Shown here: piece after piece, positions 1 to 7,769 of the stretch
Layout of the letters: each line of letters begins with the position of its first letter
How positions within the stretch are numbered: the stretch's first letter is position 1
Assembly (NCBI RefSeq): GCF_000711965.1
Contig: NZ_JONS01000029.1
Location: 1-49,029, forward strand
DNA length: 49,029 nt
Source of the DNA: Actinomyces israelii DSM 43320
GTDB lineage: Bacteria; Actinomycetota; Actinomycetes; Actinomycetales; Actinomycetaceae
Direction: 5' to 3'
Notes under the pieces: generated by a model
Databases searched by the model: none
Told to the model about the DNA's origin: nothing
What the model saw: only the letters and a program-made list of their open reading frames with translations
Translations under genes and position numbers: made by a program

Positions 1-67
1 GCACCGTCACGGTCTCGCGGGCCGTCAGGCTCGACCCCTCCGACAGCAGCACCCGCTCATGGCCCAT
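1..67 (-). CDS. ATP-grasp protein, N-terminal 22 codons only (runs off window)
   Basis: This is the first 22 codons of a gene whose start codon (ATG, minus strand, at 67) and upstream sequence are identical to those of the intact ATP-grasp gene that starts at 3014. The readable residues begin MGHERVLLSEGSSLTARET. The rest lies outside the window, so it cannot be told whether this copy is full length or a fragment. The most direct reading is a tandem duplicate of the ATP-grasp gene; a recombination scar or assembly duplication is also possible. Confidence 0.55.
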   Translation of the reverse strand, partial: MGHERVLLSEGSSLTARETVTV

Positions 68-95
68 GGAAGGGAGCCTAGCAGCCCGCCGCCGG
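1..95. repeat. 95-bp direct repeat, copy A
   Basis: Positions 1-95 match 2948-3042 without a mismatch. The repeat covers the first 22 codons of an ATP-grasp gene plus 28 bp of upstream sequence. Since copy A begins at the window edge, the true repeat may be longer to the left. Sequence beyond 95 is unrelated to that beyond 3042. Confidence 0.95.
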
Positions 96-129
96 GACCC
101 GGGCCCTGGCGGCGGGCGGTCAGGGGCGG

Positions 130-600
130 TCAGGTGAGTGCCGGGACGAGCAGGAGGAGCGTGGAGGCCGCGTAGAGGCAGGAGTAGACCGCGTGCAGGG
201 GGAGGTTGAGGCGCGCATAGCGGGCGAGCTCCGCGTCGGTGAGGCGCTGGCCGCTCACCAGGCGCTCCTCGGGGCGGGTGAAACCCGTGAGCCCGTGCAC
301 GAGGAGGAGGAACGGCAGACAGCAGGTGGCTGGCAGGAGGTGGAGGACCCCGGTTCCCCTGCCCGCGACCAGCGTCACGAGGGCGACGAGGAGCTGCAGG
401 AGCATTGCCGAGCCGTAGACCGGCTTCAGGTGGGTGCGACGCCGGAACTCGGGGTAGGTGCGCTGGAGCTCCTCCGCCCGCCCGGTGCGCACCATGAAGG
501 TGAAGTAGCCGCCGATCGTGAGGCAGTACATGGTGAGGAAGCCGGCGACCATGCCCGTGGCGAGCACGTCGCAGACGAGGAGGGTGGTGGACAGTGGCAC
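130..600 (-). CDS. Small integral membrane protein, four predicted helices
   Basis: The 156-residue product is very hydrophobic with about four membrane segments: near residues 3-30, 64-82, 86-104 and 133-154. A charged loop (TGRAEELQRTYPEFRRRTH) follows the first. It resembles four-helix membrane proteins of the DUF1772 kind, but no catalytic motif is visible and the family call is tentative. The ATG at 600 has an AGAGGA-type ribosome site about 8 nt upstream on the minus strand. It sits between the ATP-grasp repeat and a TrmH relic, in an area where most genes have decayed, yet this frame is intact. Function unknown. Confidence 0.65.
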   Translation of the reverse strand: MPLSTTLLVCDVLATGMVAGFLTMYCLTIGGYFTFMVRTGRAEELQRTYPEFRRRTHLKPVYGSAMLLQLLVALVTLVAGRGTGVLHLLPATCCLPFLLLVHGLTGFTRPEERLVSGQRLTDAELARYARLNLPLHAVYSCLYAASTLLLLVPALT

Positions 601-925
601 CTGCGGTTCCTCTCATAGGTCTCCCGGGGCCATGCGGGCCCAGGACCAGCACGCCTCGACTAAGGACATCCTAATATGGCAGTGCCGCCGGGGCACCGTA
701 CTCGCGCCTTCTGGGCCCCGCGACGACCCGGGGACAGACGAGGGCCCCGGTGCCCGGGCGAAGGCCAGGAGCAGTAGCACCCCGCCACCGGCAGGACCGG
801 CGGGAGGCCGTGCAAGGCGGTGCCCGCCGTCAACGGCCAGCAAGCGAGCCCCACGGCTCCCGGGTCCGTGCCCGCGGTTAGCGGCACTGGCGCAGGGCCG
901 GGGCGGCGGCGCCAGGGGCCGCCCC
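601..925. other. Intergenic stretch, no gene recognised
   Basis: The overlapping open frames here are long only because of high GC; none shows a family signature or a convincing ribosome site. It lies between the membrane protein start at 600 and the TrmH relic, and may contain the former's promoter, which I could not place. Confidence 0.5.
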
Positions 926-1066
926 TCAGCGCTGGGCGCGGGCGGAGGCGTAGAGGCAGACCGCCGCGGCGCTGGCCACGTTGAGGGACTCCGCGTGGCC
1001 GAACACGGGGACGCGGACCACGGCGTCGGCCTCCTGGAGGACCCGGGGGCCCAGGCCGCGGGCCTC
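926..1066 (-). pseudogene. TrmH/SpoU methyltransferase relic, C-terminal 46 residues
   Basis: The minus strand encodes a fragment ending in SLNVASAAAVCLYASARAQ and a stop at 926. This is the SAM-binding knot (motifs 2-3) of a SpoU/TrmH 2'-O-methyltransferase, and it aligns with the C-terminus of the intact TrmH-family gene at 9675 (EARGL..., AESLNVA.AAAVCLYASARAQ). Homology stops abruptly at about 1066, just before EARGL, where an opposite-strand ABC-2 permease relic begins. The catalytic N-terminal part and motif 1 are missing, so it cannot be functional. It is either a decayed paralogue or a fragment copied from the family. Confidence 0.8.
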
Positions 1067-1067
1067 G

Positions 1068-1420
1068 CGGCGGTGGCCACCCAGGTCACCGTGGACCACG
1101 CGGTGGGGCGGGCCCTGGTCTTCACCCTCAGCCAGCTGCCGGGGCTGCTCGCGGCGGTCGGCCTGGCCCTGGCGCTGGTGGGGCTGGCGCCCCGGTACGT
1201 CAGCCTGGTGTGGGCGGTGGTGGCCTGGAGCGTCTTCGCCCAGTTCTTCGGGGGCCTGGTCAGGCTTCCCCGCTGGGCGCGGGACCTGAGCGTGCTCGGC
1301 CACCACCTGGACGTCGTCGGCCCGGTGGACTGGTGGCCCCTGGTGGTGCAGGCGGTGGTGGGGGCCGCTGGGATCCTGGTGGGCCTGGTGGCCTGGCGGC
1401 ACCGGGACCTGGGGGCCTGA
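1068..1420 (+). pseudogene. ABC-2 type permease relic, C-terminal ~115 residues
   Basis: The plus frame encodes about four hydrophobic helices with the loop FGGLVRLPRWARDLSVLGHH and a C-terminal WRHRDLGA, then a stop at 1420. This is the C-terminal part of exporter-type ABC-2 permeases of actinobacteria that work with a separate ATPase. The front half is absent: upstream of about 1068 the sequence switches to the antisense of a TrmH fragment. No start codon or partner ATPase is nearby. It is a truncated relic. Confidence 0.75.
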
Positions 1421-1618
1421 TGCGAGGTGGCCTGTAGACGGCGGCCCTCTGTGCCGCAGGTCCGTATCCTGACCACCCGACGGCTTTGAGAGGCGACGTC
1501 GTACCCACCGGCTTCCGCCCGACATCGCCCCCGCCGTCCTGCCCTGGTCGCCCGCCTGGGCCCCGACGGCAGCGCGCACCGGCGCCCGGTGCGCGACAGG
1601 GCGCGCGGGACGAGTACG

Positions 1619-1774
1619 TCCCCGGATCAGTGGCGGAAACGGCTCTGCGCTGGCGTCGACGAGGCGCAGCACGCGATCATTCACGTGAGGCGGACAGGGG
1701 CCGCGAGCTGGCGCTATGCCCTGCTGTTCCGCGACTGGCTGCAGGCGGAGAAGGCGGGGAGCGCAGGGTCTCGT
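1619..1774 (+). pseudogene. Possible GrpB-fold / CoaE C-terminal relic
   Basis: One plus frame contains IIHVRRTGAASWRYALLF followed by RDWLQAEKAGS. It resembles the GrpB (UPF0157) domain that is often fused to the C-terminus of dephospho-CoA kinase in actinobacteria, where a HV.R..GS..WRYAL.FRDWLRA stretch is typical. Only about 50 residues are recognisable, with no start and no N-terminal kinase. The call rests on one conserved block and is moderate at best. Confidence 0.4.
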
Positions 1775-1799
1775 CAGGGCGCCGCCGCGGTCAGCGGCG

Positions 1800-3014
1800 T
1801 CAGCGAGTCAGCCGGTCGATGGTGCGAGGCGTGACCACGTAGGCGCTGACGGCGCCGTCGGCCAGGGCGGTCACGGTGCGGGGCCGCGCGAGGAGGGCAC
1901 CGACGACGGCCAGGGCCGGGGCGAGGCTGAGGGGGTCCCGGCCCACGGGGGTGAGGACCTCGCGGCTGCACTGAAGAGGCGGACAGCCTCCCAGGGCGCG
2001 GCCCAGCACGCCGAGCACGGCACGGCGGCTCCCCTGCTGCTCGGCGGCGCCCAGGGCGAGGGCCATGGTCGAGCGGGTGCGCACCCCGGCCCTGGCGATG
2101 AGCGGCGTGCGGGGCAGCCGTCCGCCCGTGGCGAGCGCGATGGTCAGCATCGGCAGATTGACCCCGGCCGCGGCGGCGTTGCCGGGCTCGGTGGTGCGCG
2201 GGTTGCACTCGATGAACATGTTCCGTCCAGGGCCCTCGGCGAAGTAGTCGCAGGTGAGGCCGCCGTGCCAGGCCAGTCGCCGGCCGAGACGGGAGACGAC
2301 GTCGACCGCGGCCGGGTCGCTCACTGACAGACGCGCCGCCGCGGACCCGCCCGCGCCAAGGCCGATACGCTCGCTGCACGCGGCCGCGATGAGCCGACCG
2401 TGGTCGAACAGCGCGGCCACCTGCCGGTAGGTGCCCCTCGCCGGAGCCTGAACCATGACCGCGGCGCCGTCGGGCCTCAGGACCCGCCATGCCGAGAGCG
2501 CCTCGGCACGCGTTCCGGCCCGGACCACTCCGCGACCGGCCGTGGAGTAGGCGGTCTTGACCCACACCGGGTAGCCGATCCGGTCCAGGTCCGCCTCGCA
2601 GTGCACCTCGTGCCAGGCCGGCTGGGGAATACCGAGCTCGTCGCACACGCCGGCGAAGGCGATCTTGGACTGCACCTGCTCGAATGCTGACGCCTCGGCG
2701 ACGGCGAGCCGGCCGGAGGCGTGAGGAAGGTACCTCCTGCCGGCGGCCAGCAGCCACGCCTGCTCGTGCGTGGCCAGCAGGGCCCGGTACCTGCCTGAGG
2801 CCAGGAGGGCGTCGACGGCGTGCAGATACCCCACGGGGTCACAGCCTGGGGCGGGGACCCTGCGCACCGCCCGGCACCACACGCTGAAGGAGGCCAGCGG
2901 CCGACCGATCGCGGAGGCCACCTCCACGCCGACCCCGCGGGAGCCCAGCACCGTCACGGTCTCGCGGGCCGTCAGGCTCGACCCCTCCGACAGCAGCACC
3001 CGCTCATGGCCCAT
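1800..3014 (-). CDS. ATP-grasp family ligase-like protein
   Basis: The 404-residue product has an N-terminal Rossmann-like region (VTVLGSRGVGVEVASAIGRP), then an ATP-grasp core: the lysine-bearing strand VWVKTAYSTAGRGVVRAG near residue 165, and the metal-binding C-terminal motif FIECNPRTTEPGNAA near 275. ATP-grasp enzymes join a carboxylate to an amine or thiol through an acyl-phosphate. The substrate cannot be read here; the fold recalls carbamoyl-phosphate-synthase-like and amino-acid ligase members. I start at the ATG at 3014 (MGHERVLL) because this segment is conserved in the upstream copy at 67; the longer frame to 3062 reads through relic DNA. No partner biosynthetic genes lie next to it. 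Confidence 0.8.
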   Translation of the reverse strand: MGHERVLLSEGSSLTARETVTVLGSRGVGVEVASAIGRPLASFSVWCRAVRRVPAPGCDPVGYLHAVDALLASGRYRALLATHEQAWLLAAGRRYLPHASGRLAVAEASAFEQVQSKIAFAGVCDELGIPQPAWHEVHCEADLDRIGYPVWVKTAYSTAGRGVVRAGTRAEALSAWRVLRPDGAAVMVQAPARGTYRQVAALFDHGRLIAAACSERIGLGAGGSAAARLSVSDPAAVDVVSRLGRRLAWHGGLTCDYFAEGPGRNMFIECNPRTTEPGNAAAAGVNLPMLTIALATGGRLPRTPLIARAGVRTRSTMALALGAAEQQGSRRAVLGVLGRALGGCPPLQCSREVLTPVGRDPLSLAPALAVVGALLARPRTVTALADGAVSAYVVTPRTIDRLTR

Positions 3015-3042
3015 GGAAGGGAGCCTAGCAGCCCGCCGCCGG
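2948..3042. repeat. 95-bp direct repeat, copy B
   Basis: Identical to positions 1-95. It contains the start region of the intact ATP-grasp gene and ends exactly where the antisense-free MerR relic begins at 3043, so the end of the repeat coincides with a rearrangement breakpoint. Confidence 0.95.
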
Positions 3043-3140
3043 TGCGACGAGGGCGTGCACACGGCGGGACTGCTCGATACCGACCTGGTCGTAGTCGCGG
3101 TAGCCGTTGCCCAGCCGGGCCGCCCGGCCCGGCAGAAAGA
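3043..3140 (-). pseudogene. MerR-family regulator relic
   Basis: The minus strand encodes LPGRAARLGNGYRDYDQVG, then IEQSRRVHALVA. It matches the wing and second helix of MerR-type DNA-binding domains (usual form GYR.Y....V.R...I..L). Only about 32 residues survive. The preceding helix-turn-helix and the effector part are gone, and the fragment ends at the boundary of the 95-bp repeat. It was probably the divergent regulator of the neighbouring MFS relic, as MerR genes often are. Confidence 0.5.
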
Positions 3141-3145
3141 CCCAT

Positions 3146-3854
3146 ATGATACGCGTTCCCGTCCTGTCCTTCGCCGTCATGCCCCTGGTGGGCACGGACG
3201 CATTCCTGGTCGCCCTGCTGCTGCCGGGGTGAACATGGTCGTTCACCTCCATGCTGGTGCTGCGCCTGGCGACCGGCGTCGCCGCGGCGGTTGCCGCCCC
3301 GCAGGCCTGGGCGGCGACCGCCCAGATCGTGCCCTAGGAGCGGGCGGTGCCGGCCATGGCGACGGCGACGACGGGCCTGACGATCGTCCATCCTCGGCGT
3401 GCCGGCCGGGAGCCTGCTGGCGGTACGCTCGACCTCCGACCCGTTCGTCGTCGTCGGGACCGTCGGCGCCCTGGTGGGGCCCCGGATCGTGCGGCGCGTG
3501 GGGCAGGGGCACACGCTGCTGGGCGGCTCGGCCTGCTACGTCCTCGTCTACGCCGTGGTCGCGGCCAGTCCGGTCCGCTGGGCGAGGATCGGTCTGCTCG
3601 CTGGGGCCTTCGTCGGCGGCGGAGCGCTCTTCCCAGTCATGATGAGTTTGTTTCAGGAGCTGACCGTCTCGACGCGTGGGAGGGTGTCGGCACTCGCCAG
3701 TGTCCTCATGTACGCGGGCTCGACCCTGACGGGCATTGTGGGCGGCCCGTTGCTCGCGGCCCTGCCCTCGTCTTGGGGCGTCAGCCTGCTGGCGCTGGGG
3801 ACGACCCTCGTGACACTCGGCCCGTGGGCGGCCTCGGGCTCCCGGCGCTCATGA
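3146..3854 (+). pseudogene. Major facilitator superfamily transporter, degraded
   Basis: From ATG 3146 the frame reads MIRVPVLSFAVMPLVGTDAF and hits a TGA, continues as MLVLRLATGVAAAVAAPQAW to a TAG, then shifts frame near 3390 into a 151-codon stretch of C-terminal MFS helices (motif RRVGQGHTLLGGSACYV) ending at 3854. The order matches drug-efflux MFS proteins, with two in-frame stops, one frameshift and a probable internal deletion; the relic is about half the usual 400 residues. The MerR relic upstream suggests a former regulator-efflux pair. Confidence 0.75.
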
Positions 3855-3879
3855 CCGGCTGTTGCAGCCGGTCATGAGC
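3847..3879. terminator. 15-bp perfect hairpin between convergent genes
   Basis: GCTCATGACCGGCTG (3847-3861) and its exact reverse complement (3865-3879) are separated by a 3-nt loop. It overlaps the end of the MFS relic and lies 89 nt beyond the stop of the minus-strand ABC permease gene. No run of T follows on either strand, so it may act as a rho-independent-like bidirectional terminator or an RNA-end stabiliser. Confidence 0.65.
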
Positions 3880-3943
3880 CTCGCCCCGGACCCCGCGCCG
3901 GGCGCCCCGATGAAGGCGCTCGGCTCAGGGCGGTGAGCCACCG

Positions 3944-3960
3944 GACCGATCTCGACGCGG
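3944..3960 (+). repeat. Degenerate copy of iterated motif
   Basis: GACCGATCTCGACGCGG closely matches the motif GAACCGATCTCGGCGCGG found at 22.08, 22.68 and 26.63 kb. It lies just downstream of the ABC permease stop at 3968. Confidence 0.45.
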
Positions 3961-3967
3961 TGGGTGG

Positions 3968-4834
3968 TCAGCGCGTGCGCGCCTCGATGCTGCGGGCCAG
4001 CGCGCCCAGCGACCAGTTCATGACCACGTAGAGCAGGGCGATAATGATGTAGGCGGGCACGTAGACATCCAGCTTGTAGTTCTGCGCGGTGCTGGTGATG
4101 AGGACCTTCCCGGCGTACATGAGCTCGGCGTAGGAGACGGCGTAGCCCAGTGAGGAGTCCTTGAGGATCGTCACGAGCTGAGTGACCAGAGTAGGCAGCA
4201 TGAGCCGCAGGGCCTGCGGGGCGAGGATGAGGCGCATCGTCTGCCCCCGGCTGAGCCCCAGGGCCTGGGCCGCCTCGGTCTGCCCCCGGTCCAGCGCCAG
4301 GACCCCGGAGCGGAAGACCTCCGCCGTCGTCGCCGAGGTGCACATGACAATGGGGATGGTGAGCATCCAGAAGGACGGCAGCGCGGGGCCGAAGCGGGGC
4401 ACCGCCAGCAGGAAGAAGTAGATGAGCAGGAGCATGGGCACGGCCCGCATCATGTCGATCCACGTCCCCACGACCGCGCGCCCGACCGGGCCGGCGCCCA
4501 TTCTCGCCCAGCCCAGGAGAATCCCCAGGGGGAAGGACAGGAGCGCGGAGACCGCGGTGACGGCCAGCGTTCCTTCCAGCGCCCTTCCCAGGAACAGGAC
4601 GATCGACCGTCCCAGGAAGAAGCGCCACTTGGGATAGGCGAGCTGGCCCTCGAGGGCGAGCTGGTGGAGCGCCGCGGCGACCAGCGCCACGACGACAAGG
4701 GTCGCGATGCCGGAGATGATGGCGATGCGCCGTCGTCCCCCGGGACCGGGAGCGTCGAAGAGAAGATCGGCGTCCGCGGCCCGTCGGGGCCGAACGCGCC
4801 GCGCCGTGCGAACGATGTCGGGAGTGGAGCTCAT
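3968..4834 (-). CDS. Amino-acid ABC transporter permease, second subunit
   Basis: This 288-residue inner-membrane protein has the HisM/GluD-type permease fold: an N-terminal helix (residues 38-60), then about five membrane helices with the ATPase-docking EAA loop EAAQALGLSRGQTMRLILAPQ cut short here to EAAQALGLSRGQT. The N-terminal cytoplasmic tail of about 35 residues is long, as in actinobacterial GluD proteins. The start is ATG 4834, which overlaps the stop of the upstream permease gene by 4 nt (ATGA), so the two are translationally coupled and should form a heterodimer. The downstream 15-bp hairpin at 3847-3879 probably ends the operon. Confidence 0.88.
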   Translation of the reverse strand: MSSTPDIVRTARRVRPRRAADADLLFDAPGPGGRRRIAIISGIATLVVVALVAAALHQLALEGQLAYPKWRFFLGRSIVLFLGRALEGTLAVTAVSALLSFPLGILLGWARMGAGPVGRAVVGTWIDMMRAVPMLLLIYFFLLAVPRFGPALPSFWMLTIPIVMCTSATTAEVFRSGVLALDRGQTEAAQALGLSRGQTMRLILAPQALRLMLPTLVTQLVTILKDSSLGYAVSYAELMYAGKVLITSTAQNYKLDVYVPAYIIIALLYVVMNWSLGALARSIEARTR

Positions 4835-5484
4835 GCTCGTGCCTCCCCGCTCGCAAGGCGGAGCTCGAGCAGGCCCCCGAGCTTGGTCGCGCCGAAGGCG
4901 AGTGCCAGATAGATCAGGCCCGACACCAGGAACATGACAACGGCCTCCCCGGACTCCAAGTTGAGCTGCTGGGTGATGCTGGTGAGCTCGCGCACCCCGA
5001 TGGCCGCGGCCAGGGCGGAGCCGATAAGGCAGGAGATGAAGATATTGACCAGCGGCTGGACGGTACGGGCGAGGGCCTGGGGCAGCACGACCGCACGGAT
5101 AATGAGCCCGAAGGGCATGCCCAGCGCGCGGGCGGCCTCGATCTGCCCCCTGGCGACGGAGTTGATGCCCGAGCGGACCGTCTCGCAGACATATCCGGAG
5201 CCCACGAAGAGGATCGCGCCCACGGCCGCCGCGAACAGGGAGAAGTGCACGCCCGCCTGCGGCGCGGCGAAGGCCAGCAGGATCATGAGGCACAGGGTCG
5301 GGATATTGCAGGCCAGCGTCACCCAGGCGACGGCCACGGCCCGCAGGGGCGGGATCGGGCTGACGCGGCACACGGCGATGAGCGTGCCGACGACGAGCGC
5401 GCCGAGGTAGGCGAGCAGGGCGATGACGAGGGTGGTCGCCAGACCGGCCCCGATCGCTCCGAGGTTGTGTGTAATGATCGACAT
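4831..5484 (-). CDS. Amino-acid ABC transporter permease, first subunit
   Basis: This 217-residue permease has five predicted membrane helices and the EAA loop EAARALGMPFGLIIRAVVLP, near residues 116-135, which contacts the ATPase. It belongs to the HAAT polar amino-acid permease family (HisQ/GluC type). It lies 65 bp downstream of the binding-protein gene and overlaps the second permease by 4 nt. Order ATPase, binding protein, permease, permease matches gluABCD of corynebacteria, but the cysteine-rich leader peptide upstream of the operon argues for cystine or cysteine rather than glutamate. Confidence 0.88.
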   Translation of the reverse strand: MSIITHNLGAIGAGLATTLVIALLAYLGALVVGTLIAVCRVSPIPPLRAVAVAWVTLACNIPTLCLMILLAFAAPQAGVHFSLFAAAVGAILFVGSGYVCETVRSGINSVARGQIEAARALGMPFGLIIRAVVLPQALARTVQPLVNIFISCLIGSALAAAIGVRELTSITQQLNLESGEAVVMFLVSGLIYLALAFGATKLGGLLELRLASGEARA

Positions 5485-5549
5485 GGCCGTCTCCTCAGGT
5501 GATTATGCGCATGGGACGCCGCCAGACACGACTCCCGCAGCGAGCCGAG

Positions 5550-6530
5550 TCAGGCCCCCGGAGAGGAGGAGGCGCCGGCGGTCTCGGAGCCCGGCACCGA
5601 GCCGAGGGCGGGCGGCCGGGGAGCATCGCCTCCCGTGACGGCGCCAATGGTCGCCTTCCAGATCGCCTCCCAGGTGCCGTCGTCGTAGATCGTCTGGAGG
5701 AAGGCGTCGACGAAGGCCTTGGCGTCCGATCCCTGGGGCAGGCCGATGCCGTAGGGGTCCTCCGTGAAGGGGTCGCCGACGATCTTGATGTCGTCATTGG
5801 CCTGCATCGCGCTGAGCAGGAGCGTGTAGTCGACGACGTAGGCGTCTACCTGCTTCGTCTTGAGCGCGGACAGGCAGCCATTGTGGTCGTCGAACGGCTT
5901 CTGCTGGGCCTTGGGCGCCGCCTTCTGGAGCGCTGCGATCGAGGAGGAGCCGGACTGGACGGCGACCTTGACGCCCGCCAGGTCGCCCACGCCGGTGATC
6001 GTCTCATCGTCGGCCCGCACGAGCACCGCCTGGCCCGAGGAGTAGTAGGGGCCGGCGAAATCGATCTTCTTGTCGCGCTCGGGGGTGATCGAGTAGGTGG
6101 CGATCACGGCCTGCACGCTGCCGTTCTCAAGCACAGTCTCGCGCGTGTCCGGAGTGACCTGCGTAATGGCCAGCAGGGTGCGGGCGTCGTCGCCGCCGAT
6201 GATGTAGCGGGCCAGTATCTGGCCGAGGGCGGCGTCGAAGCCGGAGACCCTGCCGGTGGTCGCGTCCTCGGAGGAGAAGACCGGTGCGGTCTTCGTCCCT
6301 CCGATCTTGAAGACACCGGCCTCCTTGATGGCCGACGCCCAGGTGGAGGCGGCTACGACATCGTCGGCGGCGACGGGGCCGGAGCTGATGACCGCGTCGT
6401 AGTCGGCATCCCCTCCGCTGCTGGAGACGGCCCGGCCGTCGGCACCAGTGTCGGCGCAGGCTGCCAGGACCGACGCCAGGGAGACGGCGCCTGCGGTCTG
6501 TAGCAGTGTGCGGCGGGAGAGAGTCGTCAT
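5550..6530 (-). CDS. Amino-acid ABC transporter substrate-binding lipoprotein
   Basis: A 326-residue type II periplasmic-binding protein of the HAAT (SBP_bac_3) family. The N-terminus MTTLSRRTLLQTAGAV shows a twin-arginine signal (SRRTLL) followed by a lipobox ending LAAC near residue 25, so it is likely exported folded through Tat and lipid-anchored. The core has the family's typical strands: FDAALGQILARYI near residue 98, and KKIDFAGPYYSSGQAVLV near residue 155, the usual ligand-pocket region. The gene follows the ATPase by 112 nt and precedes the two permeases. Ligand identity cannot be read directly; the operon leader suggests a sulfur amino acid. Confidence 0.9.
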   Translation of the reverse strand: MTTLSRRTLLQTAGAVSLASVLAACADTGADGRAVSSSGGDADYDAVISSGPVAADDVVAASTWASAIKEAGVFKIGGTKTAPVFSSEDATTGRVSGFDAALGQILARYIIGGDDARTLLAITQVTPDTRETVLENGSVQAVIATYSITPERDKKIDFAGPYYSSGQAVLVRADDETITGVGDLAGVKVAVQSGSSSIAALQKAAPKAQQKPFDDHNGCLSALKTKQVDAYVVDYTLLLSAMQANDDIKIVGDPFTEDPYGIGLPQGSDAKAFVDAFLQTIYDDGTWEAIWKATIGAVTGGDAPRPPALGSVPGSETAGASSSPGA

Positions 6531-6642
6531 GATGGAGTTCCTTTCGTCACAACGGGTTGTGTCGGCGGGGCCGGCGGCCCCGAGACGATGATTGGAGGCG
6601 TCCCGGTCGAGGGGCGGTGTACGGAGGTCTCCGAGGCCGAGC

Positions 6643-7452
6643 TCAGTGGCTCAGCACCTTGGACAGGAAGTCGCGAGCGCGGTCGGTGACGGGGGCGGAG
6701 AAGAACTCGGCCGGCGCACCGGACTCGACGATCTGGCCGGAGTCCATGAAGACGACGCGGTCGGCCACGGACCGGGCGAAACCCATTTCGTGGGTGACCA
6801 CGAGCATGGTCATGCCAGAGGTGGCCAGGTCCTTGATGACGTCGAGGACCTCGGTGATCATCTCCGGGTCCAGGGCGGAGGTGGGCTCGTCGAAGAGCAT
6901 GATCTTGGGGTCCATGGCCAGGGCGCGGGCGATGGCGACGCGCTGCTGCTGGCCGCCGGAGAGCTGGGACGGACGCTTGCCCGCCTGGTCGGCCAGACCC
7001 ACTCGCTCCAGAAGTGCGCGGGCGGTCGCCTCCGCCTCGCCGCGGGAGATGCCGCGCACCTTGACAGGGGCGAGCGTGATGTTGTCCAGGACCGTGCGGT
7101 GCGGGAAGAGGTTGAAGGACTGGAAGACCATGCCGACCTCGGCCCTCAGGCGGGCCAGTTCGCGCCCCTCCTCGGGCAGCCGCTCGCCGTCGATCTCGAT
7201 GGAGCCCTCCTGGATCGTCTCCAGGCGGTTGATGGTGCGGCACAGGGTCGACTTGCCCGAGCCGGAGGCCCCGATGACGGCGACGACCTGGCCGGGGAGG
7301 ATGTCGAGGGAGACGTCGTTGAGCGCCTTGAAGTCGCCGTAGTACTTGCTCACATGGTCGATGCGCACGAGCGGGCGGGCGCCGTTCTTGACGTCGTCTG
7401 CGCCGTCGGTGCTGGAGGCGGGCTGGTCGGAGGAGAGCGCGGAAGCGGACAC
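6643..7452 (-). CDS. Amino-acid ABC transporter ATPase
   Basis: A 269-residue cytoplasmic ATPase of the polar amino-acid importer family. Visible motifs are Walker [10 protein letters not shown] (near residue 60), the Q-loop [11 protein letters not shown], the signature LSGGQQQR (near 164), Walker [15 protein letters not shown] and the switch histidine VVTHEMGF. The N-terminal 25 residues are a low-complexity extension absent from most homologues. The start is GTG at 7452. It lies 45 nt after the stop of a short cysteine-rich leader peptide, and the sequence around its ribosome site can fold with itself (ACGA/TCGT), consistent with control of translation by leader-peptide translation. Confidence 0.92.
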   Translation of the reverse strand: MSASALSSDQPASSTDGADDVKNGARPLVRIDHVSKYYGDFKALNDVSLDILPGQVVAVIGASGSGKSTLCRTINRLETIQEGSIEIDGERLPEEGRELARLRAEVGMVFQSFNLFPHRTVLDNITLAPVKVRGISRGEAEATARALLERVGLADQAGKRPSQLSGGQQQRVAIARALAMDPKIMLFDEPTSALDPEMITEVLDVIKDLATSGMTMLVVTHEMGFARSVADRVVFMDSGQIVESGAPAEFFSAPVTDRARDFLSKVLSH

Positions 7453-7545
7453 GAGGACCTCGTCTCGGTCAGAGATGCGGATGGGTGCAGAGGTGTCTCA
7501 GCGACACTGACAGCAACACATCCACATGCGCACTGCATTCCTCCT
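7453..7545 (-). promoter_or_regulatory. Leader region with predicted cysteine-responsive attenuator
   Basis: On the minus strand a perfect AGGAGG (7545-7540) precedes a GTG-started 11-codon peptide. After its stop, the transcript can form alternative helices: GTGTC with GACAC across the peptide's stop codon, and a short self-complementary GACGAGG/CCTCGT segment over the ATPase gene's ribosome site and start. Ribosome stalling at cysteine codons would favour one helix over the other. The peptide and ribosome site are seen; the switching mechanism is inferred. Confidence 0.55.
7498..7533 (-). CDS. Polycysteine leader peptide (MRMWMCCCQCR)
   Basis: This 11-codon frame starts at GTG 7533, six nt after a perfect AGGAGG Shine-Dalgarno, and reads MRMWMCCCQCR before TGA. 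Four of eleven codons are cysteine, a density far above chance for such a short frame. It ends 45 nt before the start of the ABC ATPase gene. Polycysteine leader frames are known in mycobacteria as cysteine-responsive attenuators: scarce charged tRNA-Cys stalls the ribosome and changes downstream expression. By analogy this peptide should sense cysteine supply and control the importer operon. A longer overlapping frame that starts at an ATG 4 nt upstream lacks good spacing. Confidence 0.7.
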   Translation of the reverse strand: MRMWMCCCQCR

Positions 7546-7769
7546 GACGTCATTCGACTGCGGCCCCGGGGCGGCTCCGCGACGCGAGGACGATAACACC
7601 GCAGTCACGCATCGGGCCAAGGAGCGCCCGCAGGCTGAGACGCGGGCCCGGGCCTGACGTAGTCTCCGTGCCTCCACGCCTCCGTGTGGCCCGCCTCATG
7701 GAGGGCCTGGACGGCCCCGGCCGGACGGCGGTCGCCGTCTGCGAGCTGCTCTGACGCGCCCGAGGCGGA

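Noticed and set aside
193..618. 141-codon plus-strand frame opposite the membrane protein
   Set aside because: It is the antisense shadow of the intact membrane-protein gene, with Gly/Glu/His-rich noise and no motif.
926..1684. 252-codon minus frame as one gene
   Set aside because: Only its last 46 codons have homology (TrmH); the rest is antisense of an ABC-2 relic and low-complexity sequence.
3968..7452. Firm naming of the importer as gluABCD
   Set aside because: Gene order fits, but the polycysteine leader suggests a different substrate, and sequence alone cannot settle it.
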